DNA of 20,947 nt, taken from contig JBELMB010000083.1 in the NCBI GenBank assembly GCA_042088665.1, positions 1 to 20,947 of the forward strand, read 5' to 3'. Positions 1-7,098 of this stretch are shown here, one piece after another (positions within the stretch are counted from its first letter, which is position 1; every line of letters begins with the position of its first letter). The notes beneath the pieces were generated by a model. That model made no database searches. It was not told the DNA's origin and worked only from the letters and a program-made list of their open reading frames with translations. Source of the DNA: JBELMB01 sp042088665. GTDB lineage: Bacteria; Pseudomonadota; Alphaproteobacteria; Rhodobacterales; Rhodobacteraceae. A program made the position numbers and the translations under genes.

Positions 1-515
1 ATGGTTTCGGTTGTCCGGGCCATGGCGCGAGAGCCCGGGGGCGCAAGCACCGCATCCGCCGTCAACTTTTTCTCGACAACCAAGTTGCGCCGGGGGCGCA
101 GCCGCGCCTGGGCGGCGGCCTTGACCGCATCGCGCAGGGTCGCGCAACTGTCGTTGAGGAATTCGCGCACCCCAAGTTGCGGTTTGCAGACCACGTCCAC
201 GGCCCCGGCCTCCAACGCCTGCAAAAGCGTCTCGGAATGCTCCGTCACGAGCGAGGAACACATCACGACAGGCACCGGTTTCTGCGCCATCAACCGCCGC
301 AGGAACGAGATCCCGTCCATACGCGGCATTTCCACGTCCAACGTGATCACATCCGGCACCTGGCGACGGATGTGTTCGGCCGCGTGGATCGGGTCAGAGG
401 CCGTGGCGATGACCTCCAGTTCCGGATCCTCGGACAGGATGGCCTGCATCGCCTGGCGCACCACGGCGCTGTCATCGACGATCAGGACTTTGTACGGGGG
501 GCGCGAAGAGGACAT
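1..515 (-). CDS. cheB: CheB, chemotaxis protein-glutamate methylesterase (5' part only, receiver domain)
   Basis: This is the N-terminal 171 residues of CheB, the methylesterase/deamidase that removes methyl groups from chemoreceptor glutamates after phosphorylation by CheA. The reading frame is open to the left edge, so the C-terminal esterase domain lies outside the window. The receiver domain is clear: the acidic pair D14-D15 in KVLIVDDSAVVR, phospho-acceptor D60 in VITLDVEMPRMDG, and conserved lysine K111 in VVCKP. The linker begins around residue 120 and has the basic, alanine-rich character usual before the CheB esterase domain. The ATG (513-515) lies three bases after the cheR stop codon, so translation is probably coupled to cheR. 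The identification is strong because of the cheR-cheB order and the motifs. What lies further downstream cannot be seen. Confidence 0.93.
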   Translation of the reverse strand, partial: MSSSRPPYKVLIVDDSAVVRQAMQAILSEDPELEVIATASDPIHAAEHIRRQVPDVITLDVEMPRMDGISFLRRLMAQKPVPVVMCSSLVTEHSETLLQALEAGAVDVVCKPQLGVREFLNDSCATLRDAVKAAAQARLRPRRNLVVEKKLTADAVLAPPGSRAMARTTET

Positions 516-518
516 CAG

Positions 519-1382
519 CTACAGCTTTTGATAGATGGTCGACTGAACCTGCTGCATGCCGGTCGTATCGGCGAGCGGTTCGGCATGGCCCGTGAAGAGG
601 TATCCCCCCGGGCGCAAGCGCGAGACGACATTGCGCACCACGGTCTTCTGCCCTTCGGGCGTGAAGTAAATCAACACGTTGCGCAAAAAGGCAATGTCGG
701 CGGTGAAACTGTCCAGCCCTTGCAGGGTTTGCAGATTGGCCTGACGAAACACCGCCTTTTCGCGAAGCTCCGGCACCAGCCTGTAAAGCGGTCCGGCGTG
801 GCGACCCAACTGCCTGCGGGACCGCAACGCAAAGCGCCGCATCCGCTCCGGCGACAGGCCGGAGACCTCGTCGTTGGTATAGGTCGCGGAGCGGGCGCGC
901 TTCAGGATCCGGTCAGAGATATCGGTGCCGATCATCTGCCACGGTGGTGTCGGTCGACCGGACTCCCTGCGCTCCAGCATGAGCATCCCGGCGGAGTATA
1001 GCTCCGCCCCGAGGGAGGCCGCCGCGCTCCAGATCGTGAGGGTCTCGCCCCGCCGGGCCGTCGCCAGCTGATCCAGTCCCGTTTGGTCCAGCCAGTCATA
1101 GTGCCGCGTTTCGCGAAAGAAGCTGGTGGTATGCGTGGTCAGCGCCTCGACGAGATGGCGCAGTTCCGCGCCGGTGGTGTCGGCGCTCAGGTACAGATTG
1201 TAACTCTGGAAATCCTCAAGTCCGAGGGCTTGAAGACGCCCGGCAACCCGAAGGCGCACGAAGTCCGTCTTTTCCGCATCGACACGGATACCGGAGGCGG
1301 TCTCTGCCTGTGACAGGATCAGGCGGGCGACGTCCGGGGACAGATCCGGCTGGGTGTGAAACGCTGGGGCGGCGAATGTCAT
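519..1382 (-). CDS. cheR: CheR, chemoreceptor glutamate methyltransferase
   Basis: CheR transfers methyl groups from S-adenosylmethionine to receptor glutamates during adaptation. The 287-residue length is typical. Residues 1-75 form the helical N-terminal domain. TSFFRE (86-91) matches the family T-x-F-F-R motif. The SAM-binding loop is WSAAASLGAELYS (118-130), a variant of the usual S-x-G-E-E-x-Y-S with the first glutamate replaced by alanine. GTDIS (152-156) supplies the aspartate expected to contact SAM. RNVLIYF (234-240) and TGHAEPL (264-270) are further family motifs. The C-terminus lacks tetratricopeptide repeats, so this is a stand-alone CheR. It starts 7 bases after the upstream cheW and is followed closely by cheB, giving the adaptation pair of this operon. 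Confidence 0.95.
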   Translation of the reverse strand: MTFAAPAFHTQPDLSPDVARLILSQAETASGIRVDAEKTDFVRLRVAGRLQALGLEDFQSYNLYLSADTTGAELRHLVEALTTHTTSFFRETRHYDWLDQTGLDQLATARRGETLTIWSAAASLGAELYSAGMLMLERRESGRPTPPWQMIGTDISDRILKRARSATYTNDEVSGLSPERMRRFALRSRRQLGRHAGPLYRLVPELREKAVFRQANLQTLQGLDSFTADIAFLRNVLIYFTPEGQKTVVRNVVSRLRPGGYLFTGHAEPLADTTGMQQVQSTIYQKL

Positions 1383-1389
1383 TCAGCGC

Positions 1390-1923
1390 TTACCCGAAAT
1401 CAAAGGGACCGGGTTGGTCCCCCACGGACAGGATGGATTCGATCCGCAGCAGCATGGCAATCCCGTCATCGGTGCGCAGCATGCCGCTGGCCTCGGAACA
1501 GCTCCAGCCGGACAGCGTGTCGGGCACCGGCTCGATGTCATCATTGGTGTCGGTTTCGCGCACCCGCAGCACGCGGTCCGCCACCACGCCAAGCGAGGTT
1601 TGCCCCGCCCCTTGCGGCAATTCAAAGACGATGATCCGCGCGGTATCCCAGTCCTCGACCGAGGCACCGATGCGTGCGGCGAGATCGACGATCGCGATGC
1701 CCTGCCCCCGCAGATCGATCATGCCGAGAATGTCATGCGGCATGTTGGGGATCGGATTGATCTCCGTCATATCGAGGATCTCGCGCACCAGATGCACATC
1801 CACCGCAAAGATCTGACGCCCAAGGGCAAAGGTCAGAACGGTAGAGCGCTGCGCGTCCTCTGCGGGAACCTCTTCCTGATCGAAGCTGTCCAGCGCGAAA
1901 TCAACGGCAAGAGCCTGTGTCAT
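1390..1923 (-). CDS. cheW: CheW-type coupling protein (copy downstream of the receptor gene)
   Basis: A 177-residue single-domain CheW, the adaptor that links chemoreceptors to the CheA kinase in signalling arrays. The start at 1923 is preferred over an upstream in-frame codon near 2028. It has GAGGAG nine bases upstream and begins 13 bases after the receptor stop, whereas the longer form would run into the receptor gene. The first 28 residues are a short acidic extension. The CheW fold follows: TVLTFALGRQIFAVDVHLVREIL, then PHDILGMIDLRGQGIAIVDLA with the family glycine/arginine turn, then a second half ending DDGIAMLLRIESIL. It differs clearly in sequence from the other cheW at 3859-4335, so the two are not a recent duplication. 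It may pair with the membrane receptor encoded just upstream (inference from order). Confidence 0.92.
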   Translation of the reverse strand: MTQALAVDFALDSFDQEEVPAEDAQRSTVLTFALGRQIFAVDVHLVREILDMTEINPIPNMPHDILGMIDLRGQGIAIVDLAARIGASVEDWDTARIIVFELPQGAGQTSLGVVADRVLRVRETDTNDDIEPVPDTLSGWSCSEASGMLRTDDGIAMLLRIESILSVGDQPGPFDFG

Positions 1924-1936
1924 GTCTTGGGACTCC

Positions 1937-3847
1937 TCAGGATGCGTCGCGGATGGGTTCGAATTCGCTGTCCGGGATCTCATCCGACCAGAGGTCGAGA
2001 TCAAAGCCACCCGGCCCGGCTTTCCCACCCTGCCCTTGCGGTCTGTGCGGCTGCTGCGCGGATGCTGCGCCGCCTTGGCCAGGGGCGGGACGGGCCGCGG
2101 GGGCCGCCTTTGGCTGCGTGCGCGGTTTGGGTTTCGCGGCGCTCTTCGGTTTGGGCTCCGTCATCGGGACCTCTGTCGCGCGATTCGCGTCCAGCCGGTA
2201 GTAGGCAATCATCGTGCGCAACTGTCCGGACTGGTTGGTCAGGGTCCCGCTGATCGAGGCTGTCTCGGAGGCCAGCGTGGCGTTCTGCTGCACCACCTTG
2301 TCGAGTTCGCGGATCGACTGGTTGATCTGCTCCGCGCCGATGTTCTGCTCCCGCGTCGCGGCGGAAATCTCTGCCACGAGGTCGGACGTGCGCTGGATCA
2401 GCGGCAGCAGCGTCTCCAGCTTGTCACCGGCCTTTTCGCTGACTTCGAGCGTCTTGCCGGAGAGCGTGCCGATTTCAGCAGCAGCCTGTTGACTGCGCTC
2501 TGCAAGCTTGCGCACTTCGGATGCGACCACGGCAAAGCCCTTGCCGTGCGAGCCCGCGCGCGCCGCCTCGACCGCCGCGTTGAGGGCCAGCAGGTCGGTC
2601 TGTCGGGCGATCTCCTGGATGATGGTGATCTTGCTGGCGATGGTCTTCATGGCAGAGACCGCTTCGGACACCGCCTGCCCACTTTCGCTGGCGCCCTCGC
2701 TGGCCTGCTGCGCGATCTTTTCGGTCTGCGCCGCATTGTCCGCCGATTGCCGGATGTTTGCGGACATCTCTTCCATGGCAGCGCTCGCCTCTTCGGCGGC
2801 AGAGGCTTGCTGCACCGAACCCACGCTCAACTGGTCGGCAGCGTCGTTCACGATCTGCGCGCCCTTGTCGACGCTTTCGGCGTTTTGCATCGCGCCAGAC
2901 AGCACGTCACGCAGCTTGGTCAGCATCCGGTTGAGCGACAGCCCCAGTTGGTCCTGATCGGAACGGGCGGAAATATTGGCGGTCAGGTCCCCCTGCGCCA
3001 TGCGGTCGGTGGCGCGCGACATCTGCGACAGGGCGTCGTTCATGCCCCCCATGGCCACCAGCAGATCTGCGATCTCGTCGTTGGATCGTGGCGTGCAATC
3101 AACCGACGGGTCACCCGCCGCCACCTTGCCCGCGATGACGGCGGCGCGCTGCACGCCGCGCGACAGCGACAGCGCCATCCAGATGGCTGCAATGAGACCG
3201 ATCAGGATACTGACCGCGGCGACCCCGACCACAAAGGTCCGTGACCGCGCATAGAGCGTATTTGTGGCGGCTTTCTCATCCTCCATGAAGCGCTGGTTGC
3301 GGTCCACGATCTCCAGCAGGATCTTCTTGCTGGCGCCAAGCACCTCTGCGCCTTCGGTCTTGATGATCTCGATCGCTTCGGCCATCGCGGCATCAGAGGA
3401 CAGGATGCTGCCAGAGGATTTCAGAACCAGGCTCTTGTTCACCAGTTCCGCGACCCGTTCCTCGATGGCGGTATAGGGCGCGAAGGCCGTGTCGAGCCGT
3501 TCCACCGCTTCGATGTCCGCGGACTGGTGGTCCGCTTCGGCCACCGCAAGAAAGGAGTCGTGAAAGGCCTTCAAGGCCTTGAAGTGCTCATCGATCTCGG
3601 CCCGCGCATGCGCTGCTTCTTCGGCGTCTTCCGCGAGAAAGATCTCTGACTGCGCGGCGGTCAGGGCAAAGAACTCCGCCTCCATGGCGATCGCCAGCCG
3701 GGTCTTTTCGGCGGAAACATCCACGATGTGGTGCAAGGCGTCGTTGAACTGTGAAAACCGTGAGGTGGCGACGACGGCCAGCGCCGCGGTCAGCAGGATG
3801 ACTGCACCGAAGGCAACGGCCAGCTTGGACTTGATCGTAAATCGCAT
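1937..3847 (-). CDS. Transmembrane methyl-accepting chemotaxis protein with 4-helix-bundle sensor and long proline-rich tail
   Basis: A 636-residue inner-membrane chemoreceptor. A first membrane helix (about 8-27) and a second (about 205-228) enclose a periplasmic segment of about 175 residues that looks all-helical, as in 4HB_MCP sensor domains; its ligand cannot be read. HAMP segments follow (about 229-300), then the signalling hairpin (about 340-545). The conserved tip EIARQTDLLALNAAVEAARAG lies at about 412-432. Likely methylation sites lie in QQASAAEEASAAMEEM. After residue 560 comes a tail of about 55 residues rich in Pro, Ala, Lys and Gly, then an acidic end (FDLDLWSDEIPDSEFEPI). The layout is linker plus C-terminal peptide, as in receptors that tether CheR/CheB, but the canonical xWxxF pentapeptide is absent. 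AAAGGA lies ahead of the ATG, 11 bases after cheW. Confidence 0.93.
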   Translation of the reverse strand: MRFTIKSKLAVAFGAVILLTAALAVVATSRFSQFNDALHHIVDVSAEKTRLAIAMEAEFFALTAAQSEIFLAEDAEEAAHARAEIDEHFKALKAFHDSFLAVAEADHQSADIEAVERLDTAFAPYTAIEERVAELVNKSLVLKSSGSILSSDAAMAEAIEIIKTEGAEVLGASKKILLEIVDRNQRFMEDEKAATNTLYARSRTFVVGVAAVSILIGLIAAIWMALSLSRGVQRAAVIAGKVAAGDPSVDCTPRSNDEIADLLVAMGGMNDALSQMSRATDRMAQGDLTANISARSDQDQLGLSLNRMLTKLRDVLSGAMQNAESVDKGAQIVNDAADQLSVGSVQQASAAEEASAAMEEMSANIRQSADNAAQTEKIAQQASEGASESGQAVSEAVSAMKTIASKITIIQEIARQTDLLALNAAVEAARAGSHGKGFAVVASEVRKLAERSQQAAAEIGTLSGKTLEVSEKAGDKLETLLPLIQRTSDLVAEISAATREQNIGAEQINQSIRELDKVVQQNATLASETASISGTLTNQSGQLRTMIAYYRLDANRATEVPMTEPKPKSAAKPKPRTQPKAAPAARPAPGQGGAASAQQPHRPQGQGGKAGPGGFDLDLWSDEIPDSEFEPIRDAS

Positions 3848-3858
3848 GGGATGTCCTT

Positions 3859-4335
3859 TCAGACCGCGGTCGGCATGGGTTCCGGCACGAAAAGCGTGTT
3901 GGCGTCGAGCAGAATGATCAGTTCGTCATTCCGGCGGATGGCGCCCTTGAGATAGATCTGCGGCCAGTTGGCCCCGAGATCGGGAACGGGTTCGAGATCG
4001 GCGAGGTCCACCTCGTGCACTTCCTCGACCGCATCCGCCTCGAAGGCGAGCTTCGTCGGGACGCCGTCGATGGAATGTTCCAGCACGATATTGCGCGCTG
4101 TTTCAGAGGGTTGTGCCGGTCCCATCTCCAATCGCCGCCGCACGTCCGTGACCGGCACGACAGAGCCGCGCACATTGATCAGGCCGGGGGAGAAAGGGTC
4201 GGCGTTCGGCACAAGAGTCGGCTCCTCGCTGTCGAGGATCTCGTGGACGGTATTGACCGACACGCCAAACGCCTCCCCTTCCAGCCGGAAGACCAACAGG
4301 ATGGAATCGCTTTGTTCCTTGTCGAGTTCTGACAT
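3859..4335 (-). CDS. cheW: CheW-type coupling protein (copy next to cheA)
   Basis: A 158-residue CheW adaptor that bridges CheA and chemoreceptors. The whole protein is one CheW domain: SILLVFRLEGEAFGVSVNTVHEIL at the start, SPGLINVRGSVVPVTDVRRRL in the middle (the family GLINxRG turn), and DELIILLDANTLF near the end. It has no extra domain. The ATG follows the cheA stop by a single base (TGA-C-ATG), so translation is very likely coupled to cheA, and this copy is probably the core array partner of that kinase. It lies upstream of the receptor gene, while the other cheW lies downstream, so the receptor is bracketed by two adaptors. Confidence 0.92.
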   Translation of the reverse strand: MSELDKEQSDSILLVFRLEGEAFGVSVNTVHEILDSEEPTLVPNADPFSPGLINVRGSVVPVTDVRRRLEMGPAQPSETARNIVLEHSIDGVPTKLAFEADAVEEVHEVDLADLEPVPDLGANWPQIYLKGAIRRNDELIILLDANTLFVPEPMPTAV

Positions 4336-4336
4336 G

Positions 4337-6304
4337 TCAGGCCACCTTCCGTTTGCTGGTGACGCGCGACTGGGCCCATCGGACCAGCGTCGCCACGTCG
4401 AGGATCAGGGAAACCCGCCCGTCGCTGAGGATGGTGGCACCGCCAAGTCCGGGCAGGTTGCGGTGGTAGGGACTGAGGCTCTTTATGACGGTCTGGCCCT
4501 GTCCAAGGATGTCATCGACCACCAATCCGACACGCTGCCCGTCCACGCGGACCACGACCACGCGGCGGCGTTCCTCTGCGCGCGAGGGCATCTGGAACAG
4601 GTCGGCGAGGTCCAGATAGGGCACCACGTGTTCACGGATCTGCAACACGGTGCGCCCGCTCGTCCGCCGGGTTTCCCGTTCATCCATTTCCACGCATTCC
4701 TCCACGGAGGAGAGCGGCACGACAAAGACCGATTGCGCCAGACGCACCCGCAACCCATCGATGATTGCCATGGTCACCGGCAGGCGCAGAGTAATCCGCG
4801 TGCCAAGGCCCTTTTGCGTAAGGATGTCGATATTGCCTCCGAGTGCATTGATGGTGCTGCGCACAGCGTCCATTCCGACGCCGCGGCCCGACACCTTTGA
4901 GACGGTCTGCGCGGTCGAGAAGCCCGGCTCAAAGATCATCGCGTGCAGGTCGCGGTCCGACGGGTCATCTTCGGCGCTGATGATGCCCCGGTCGACGGCG
5001 CGCTTGCGGATGGCGTCCACATCGAGCCCACCGCCGTTGTCCTCGATGGAGATCAGGATCTCTCCGCCTTCCTGCCGCGCCGAAAGACGCACCTTGCCCT
5101 GTGCGGGTTTGCCAGCGGCCTGCCGGGTCTGGGCGTCCTCGATGCCGTGGTCGATGGCATTGCGGATCATGTGAACAAGCGGGTCACCCAGCCGGTCGAT
5201 CACGTTCTTGTCCACTTCGGTTTCGCCGCCGCTGGTGATCAGGCGCACGTCCTTGCCCAGTTCGGAGGACAGATCGCGGACGACGCGGCGGAACTTGCCG
5301 AACACCGTTTCGATCGGAAGCATGCGGATGGCCAGCGTGGCATCCCGCAGCCCAAGGACGAGACGACCCACTTCTTCGACGACCGTGTTCAGTGTCGGGT
5401 TGGAGACCGCTTCGGCCACCGCGTCCAGACGCGCCTGCGCGATCACCAGTTCCCCGATGGAATCCATCATGCCATCCAGCTTTGACGAGGCAATGCGGAT
5501 GCTTTCCTGTCGCGCCACGGCCTGCGTCGGCGCGGCCTCCGGCGTATCCGGGCGCGCCTCCTCGGCGGTGGTCTCCGCCAGATCTCGCGGCGCGTCGGTT
5601 TCCGCGATATCGAGATCGGCGTCATCGGCAAAGATAAAGACGTCCTGCACCGCCTCCAGCCCCTTGTCGGAACACAGGGTGATATGCCAGATCAGATGCG
5701 CCTCGGTCGGTTCGAGCGTGGCAAGATCGGGCAGGTCCGGCGCGCTGAACGTGACCTGCGTTTCGCCCAACTCTGCGAGTTCGTTGAGCAAAAGATCCGG
5801 GCGCATGCCATTTCGGATGGCCTCGGGATGCGGACAGAACGTGATCTCGTAATGCCGTTCCTCTTGCGGCTGAACCGGTGCGCCCTGCCCGCTGGCCGCG
5901 GCCTGTCCCTGCGGCCCTTCGCCGGTCAACGCCTGTATCTGGCTCTTGAGCGCCTGGGTTTCCGGTGCATTCAGCAGCGCGTCCGCATCGTCGCAATCGC
6001 CCCCAAGCTCCAGGAAGGTGACCATGCGGTCCCGCGCGGCCAGCGACAGATCGATCAGGGTCTTGTCGATGTCGAGTTGGCCGGAGCGCACAAGCTCAAA
6101 GGCGTTCTCGAAATGATGGGTGAACTCTGCCAGCCGCGTGTAGCCGAACATCGACCCGGAGCCCTTGACCGTGTGCAGCCCGCGAAAGATCGCGTCGACA
6201 GTGGCCTGATCCCGGTTTGTTTCGAGGCCAAGTATGCCCTCTTCGAGTTCTGCGAGAATGTCCTGGGCTTCCTGGACAAAGGCGGCGACGGCTTGTTCAA
6301 GCAT
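4337..6304 (-). CDS. cheA: CheA, chemotaxis histidine autokinase
   Basis: The 655-residue kinase that phosphorylates CheY and CheB in response to receptors. The HPt domain (1-110) has phospho-histidine H44 in FRGLHTVKGSGSMFG. After a linker there is a middle domain (about 150-235) beginning HYEITFCPHPEAIRNG, in the place of the P2 CheY/CheB docking domain but not resembling the E. coli one. Dimerisation helices P3 (about 268-330) begin IRIASSKLDGMMDSIGELV. The ATPase domain has the N box around N382 (HMIRNAIDHGIE), the G1 box D422-N-G-G-G and the G2 box GRGVGMDAV (473-481). A CheW-like P5 domain (about 510-640) ends the protein. All catalytic motifs look intact. It follows cheY by 4 bases and is followed by cheW after 1 base. 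Confidence 0.96.
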   Translation of the reverse strand: MLEQAVAAFVQEAQDILAELEEGILGLETNRDQATVDAIFRGLHTVKGSGSMFGYTRLAEFTHHFENAFELVRSGQLDIDKTLIDLSLAARDRMVTFLELGGDCDDADALLNAPETQALKSQIQALTGEGPQGQAAASGQGAPVQPQEERHYEITFCPHPEAIRNGMRPDLLLNELAELGETQVTFSAPDLPDLATLEPTEAHLIWHITLCSDKGLEAVQDVFIFADDADLDIAETDAPRDLAETTAEEARPDTPEAAPTQAVARQESIRIASSKLDGMMDSIGELVIAQARLDAVAEAVSNPTLNTVVEEVGRLVLGLRDATLAIRMLPIETVFGKFRRVVRDLSSELGKDVRLITSGGETEVDKNVIDRLGDPLVHMIRNAIDHGIEDAQTRQAAGKPAQGKVRLSARQEGGEILISIEDNGGGLDVDAIRKRAVDRGIISAEDDPSDRDLHAMIFEPGFSTAQTVSKVSGRGVGMDAVRSTINALGGNIDILTQKGLGTRITLRLPVTMAIIDGLRVRLAQSVFVVPLSSVEECVEMDERETRRTSGRTVLQIREHVVPYLDLADLFQMPSRAEERRRVVVVRVDGQRVGLVVDDILGQGQTVIKSLSPYHRNLPGLGGATILSDGRVSLILDVATLVRWAQSRVTSKRKVA

Positions 6305-6308
6305 CTGA

Positions 6309-6674
6309 CTACCCCAATAGCTTGCGGGTCACGGCGACCAGCTTGTCTGCATCGAAAGGCTTGTTGATCCACCCGGTTGCCCCGGCTGCCTTGCCTTTGG
6401 CCTTCATCTCGGGGGCGGATTCGGTGGTCAGCATGACGATCGGGATGCCGTTGCCTGCCGGATCCGTGCGGGCCTGCGAAATGAAGGTCAGACCATCCAT
6501 CACCGGCATGTTGAGATCGGTGATCACCAGCGCAGGGCGCGCGGCGCGCATCTGCGACAGCCCCTCCTGCCCGTTTTCGGCCCCGACCACGGCGTAGCCT
6601 TCCGGCTCCAGCGTGAATCTGACCATGTCGCGCACGGCCTTGCTGTCATCAATGGTCAGAATGGTCTTGGCCAT
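6309..6674 (-). CDS. cheY: CheY, single-domain chemotaxis response regulator
   Basis: A 121-residue stand-alone receiver domain. It is phosphorylated by CheA and in its phosphorylated form binds the flagellar switch or acts as a phosphate sink. The acidic pair is D9-D10 in ILTIDDSKAVRDMV, the phospho-acceptor is D53 in VITDLNMPVMDGL, the switch threonine is T83/T84 in MLTTES, and the conserved lysine is K105 in WINKPF. The start at 6674 has AAAGGA seven bases upstream. A longer in-frame reading to 6812 would overlap the STAS gene fully and lacks homology. Its start lies inside the 3' end of the STAS gene (26-base overlap), pointing to translational coupling. It is the only cheY in the window. 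Confidence 0.95.
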   Translation of the reverse strand: MAKTILTIDDSKAVRDMVRFTLEPEGYAVVGAENGQEGLSQMRAARPALVITDLNMPVMDGLTFISQARTDPAGNGIPIVMLTTESAPEMKAKGKAAGATGWINKPFDADKLVAVTRKLLG

Positions 6675-6927
6675 CGGGCTGTCCTTTGTCTGAGCGTTCC
6701 AGTTGAAGCCATAGCGCGGCATTCGGTCCGTAGACCGGGTTCGCCGCGCTCGCCTCAAGGGTGCGGGCCGCGGCAACAAGGAGCTGCAGCGCAACCTGGG
6801 TCGGCGCAGCATGTGAAAGTTCGAGGCTGGCGCCCGGACCGGCGCTTTCGACCCAGCTCAGCAATTGCGCACCGCATTCGGCGGCACCGCTGACGTCCAG
6901 ATCGGCCTGAAGACTGAAACCGTCCAT
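6649..6927 (-). CDS. STAS-domain protein, first gene of the chemotaxis operon
   Basis: A small acidic protein of 92 residues (up to 103 with other starts) that reads as a STAS domain, the anti-sigma-antagonist-like fold. A short N-terminal strand (FSLQADLDVSGAAE) is followed by a helix (CGAQLLSWVESA), a strand (ASLELSHA), then APTQVALQLLVAAARTLEA, which occupies the position of the usual D-S-S-G-hxxLL switch segment. A threonine stands where the phosphorylatable serine normally is. Three in-frame starts exist: GTG 6960, ATG 6948 and ATG 6927. None has a strong ribosome site; the last is used here because the fold begins just after it. Proteins of this type open several alphaproteobacterial che operons, but their role is poorly defined. 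Its end overlaps cheY by 26 bases. Confidence 0.72.
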   Translation of the reverse strand: MDGFSLQADLDVSGAAECGAQLLSWVESAGPGASLELSHAAPTQVALQLLVAAARTLEASAANPVYGPNAALWLQLERSDKGQPDGQDHSDH

Positions 6928-6960
6928 GATTAAATCTCGCGCCCTCATGATTTGCGTCAC

Positions 6961-7098
6961 TTATGCATTAGAGGGTCAAACCGTTAATCAATCGTTCCCC
7001 AATGCCTAAGCTTTTAGGGATTCGCACAACGAAAATTAACAAACTATATATCCAGTTCCGCCAAAAATCCCCCGATCACGCGGGAGTGTTTTGGAAAC
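6961..7098. promoter_or_regulatory. Divergent control region between the che operon and the CheZ-like/BLUF/PAS genes
   Basis: This AT-rich gap of about 138 bases separates the two divergent chemotaxis transcription units, so it must hold promoters for both. On the plus strand TATATA (7045-7050) with TTCGCA (7021-7026) at an 18-base spacing is a weak sigma-70-like candidate. A short inverted repeat, CCTAA (7005-7009) and TTAGG (7014-7018) with a four-base loop, could be an operator. No convincing minus-strand promoter was found by eye. Confidence 0.45.

Noticed and set aside
1937..2000. A canonical xWxxF CheR/CheB docking pentapeptide at the receptor C-terminus
   Set aside because: The only tryptophan (LWSDEI) has glutamate, not an aromatic residue, three positions later, so the canonical motif is absent.
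1924..2028. A longer start for the cheW gene, 35 codons upstream
   Set aside because: It would lie inside the receptor gene and adds residues unlike CheW; the start at 1923 has GAGGAG at proper spacing.
1922..3244. A 440-codon open frame on the plus strand across the chemoreceptor gene
   Set aside because: Antisense to the conserved receptor signalling domain; composition is that of a shadow frame.
6983..7000. A CtrA box in the divergent che promoter region
   Set aside because: TTAA followed after seven bases by TTCC matches only one half of TTAA-N7-TTAA, which is too weak to call.
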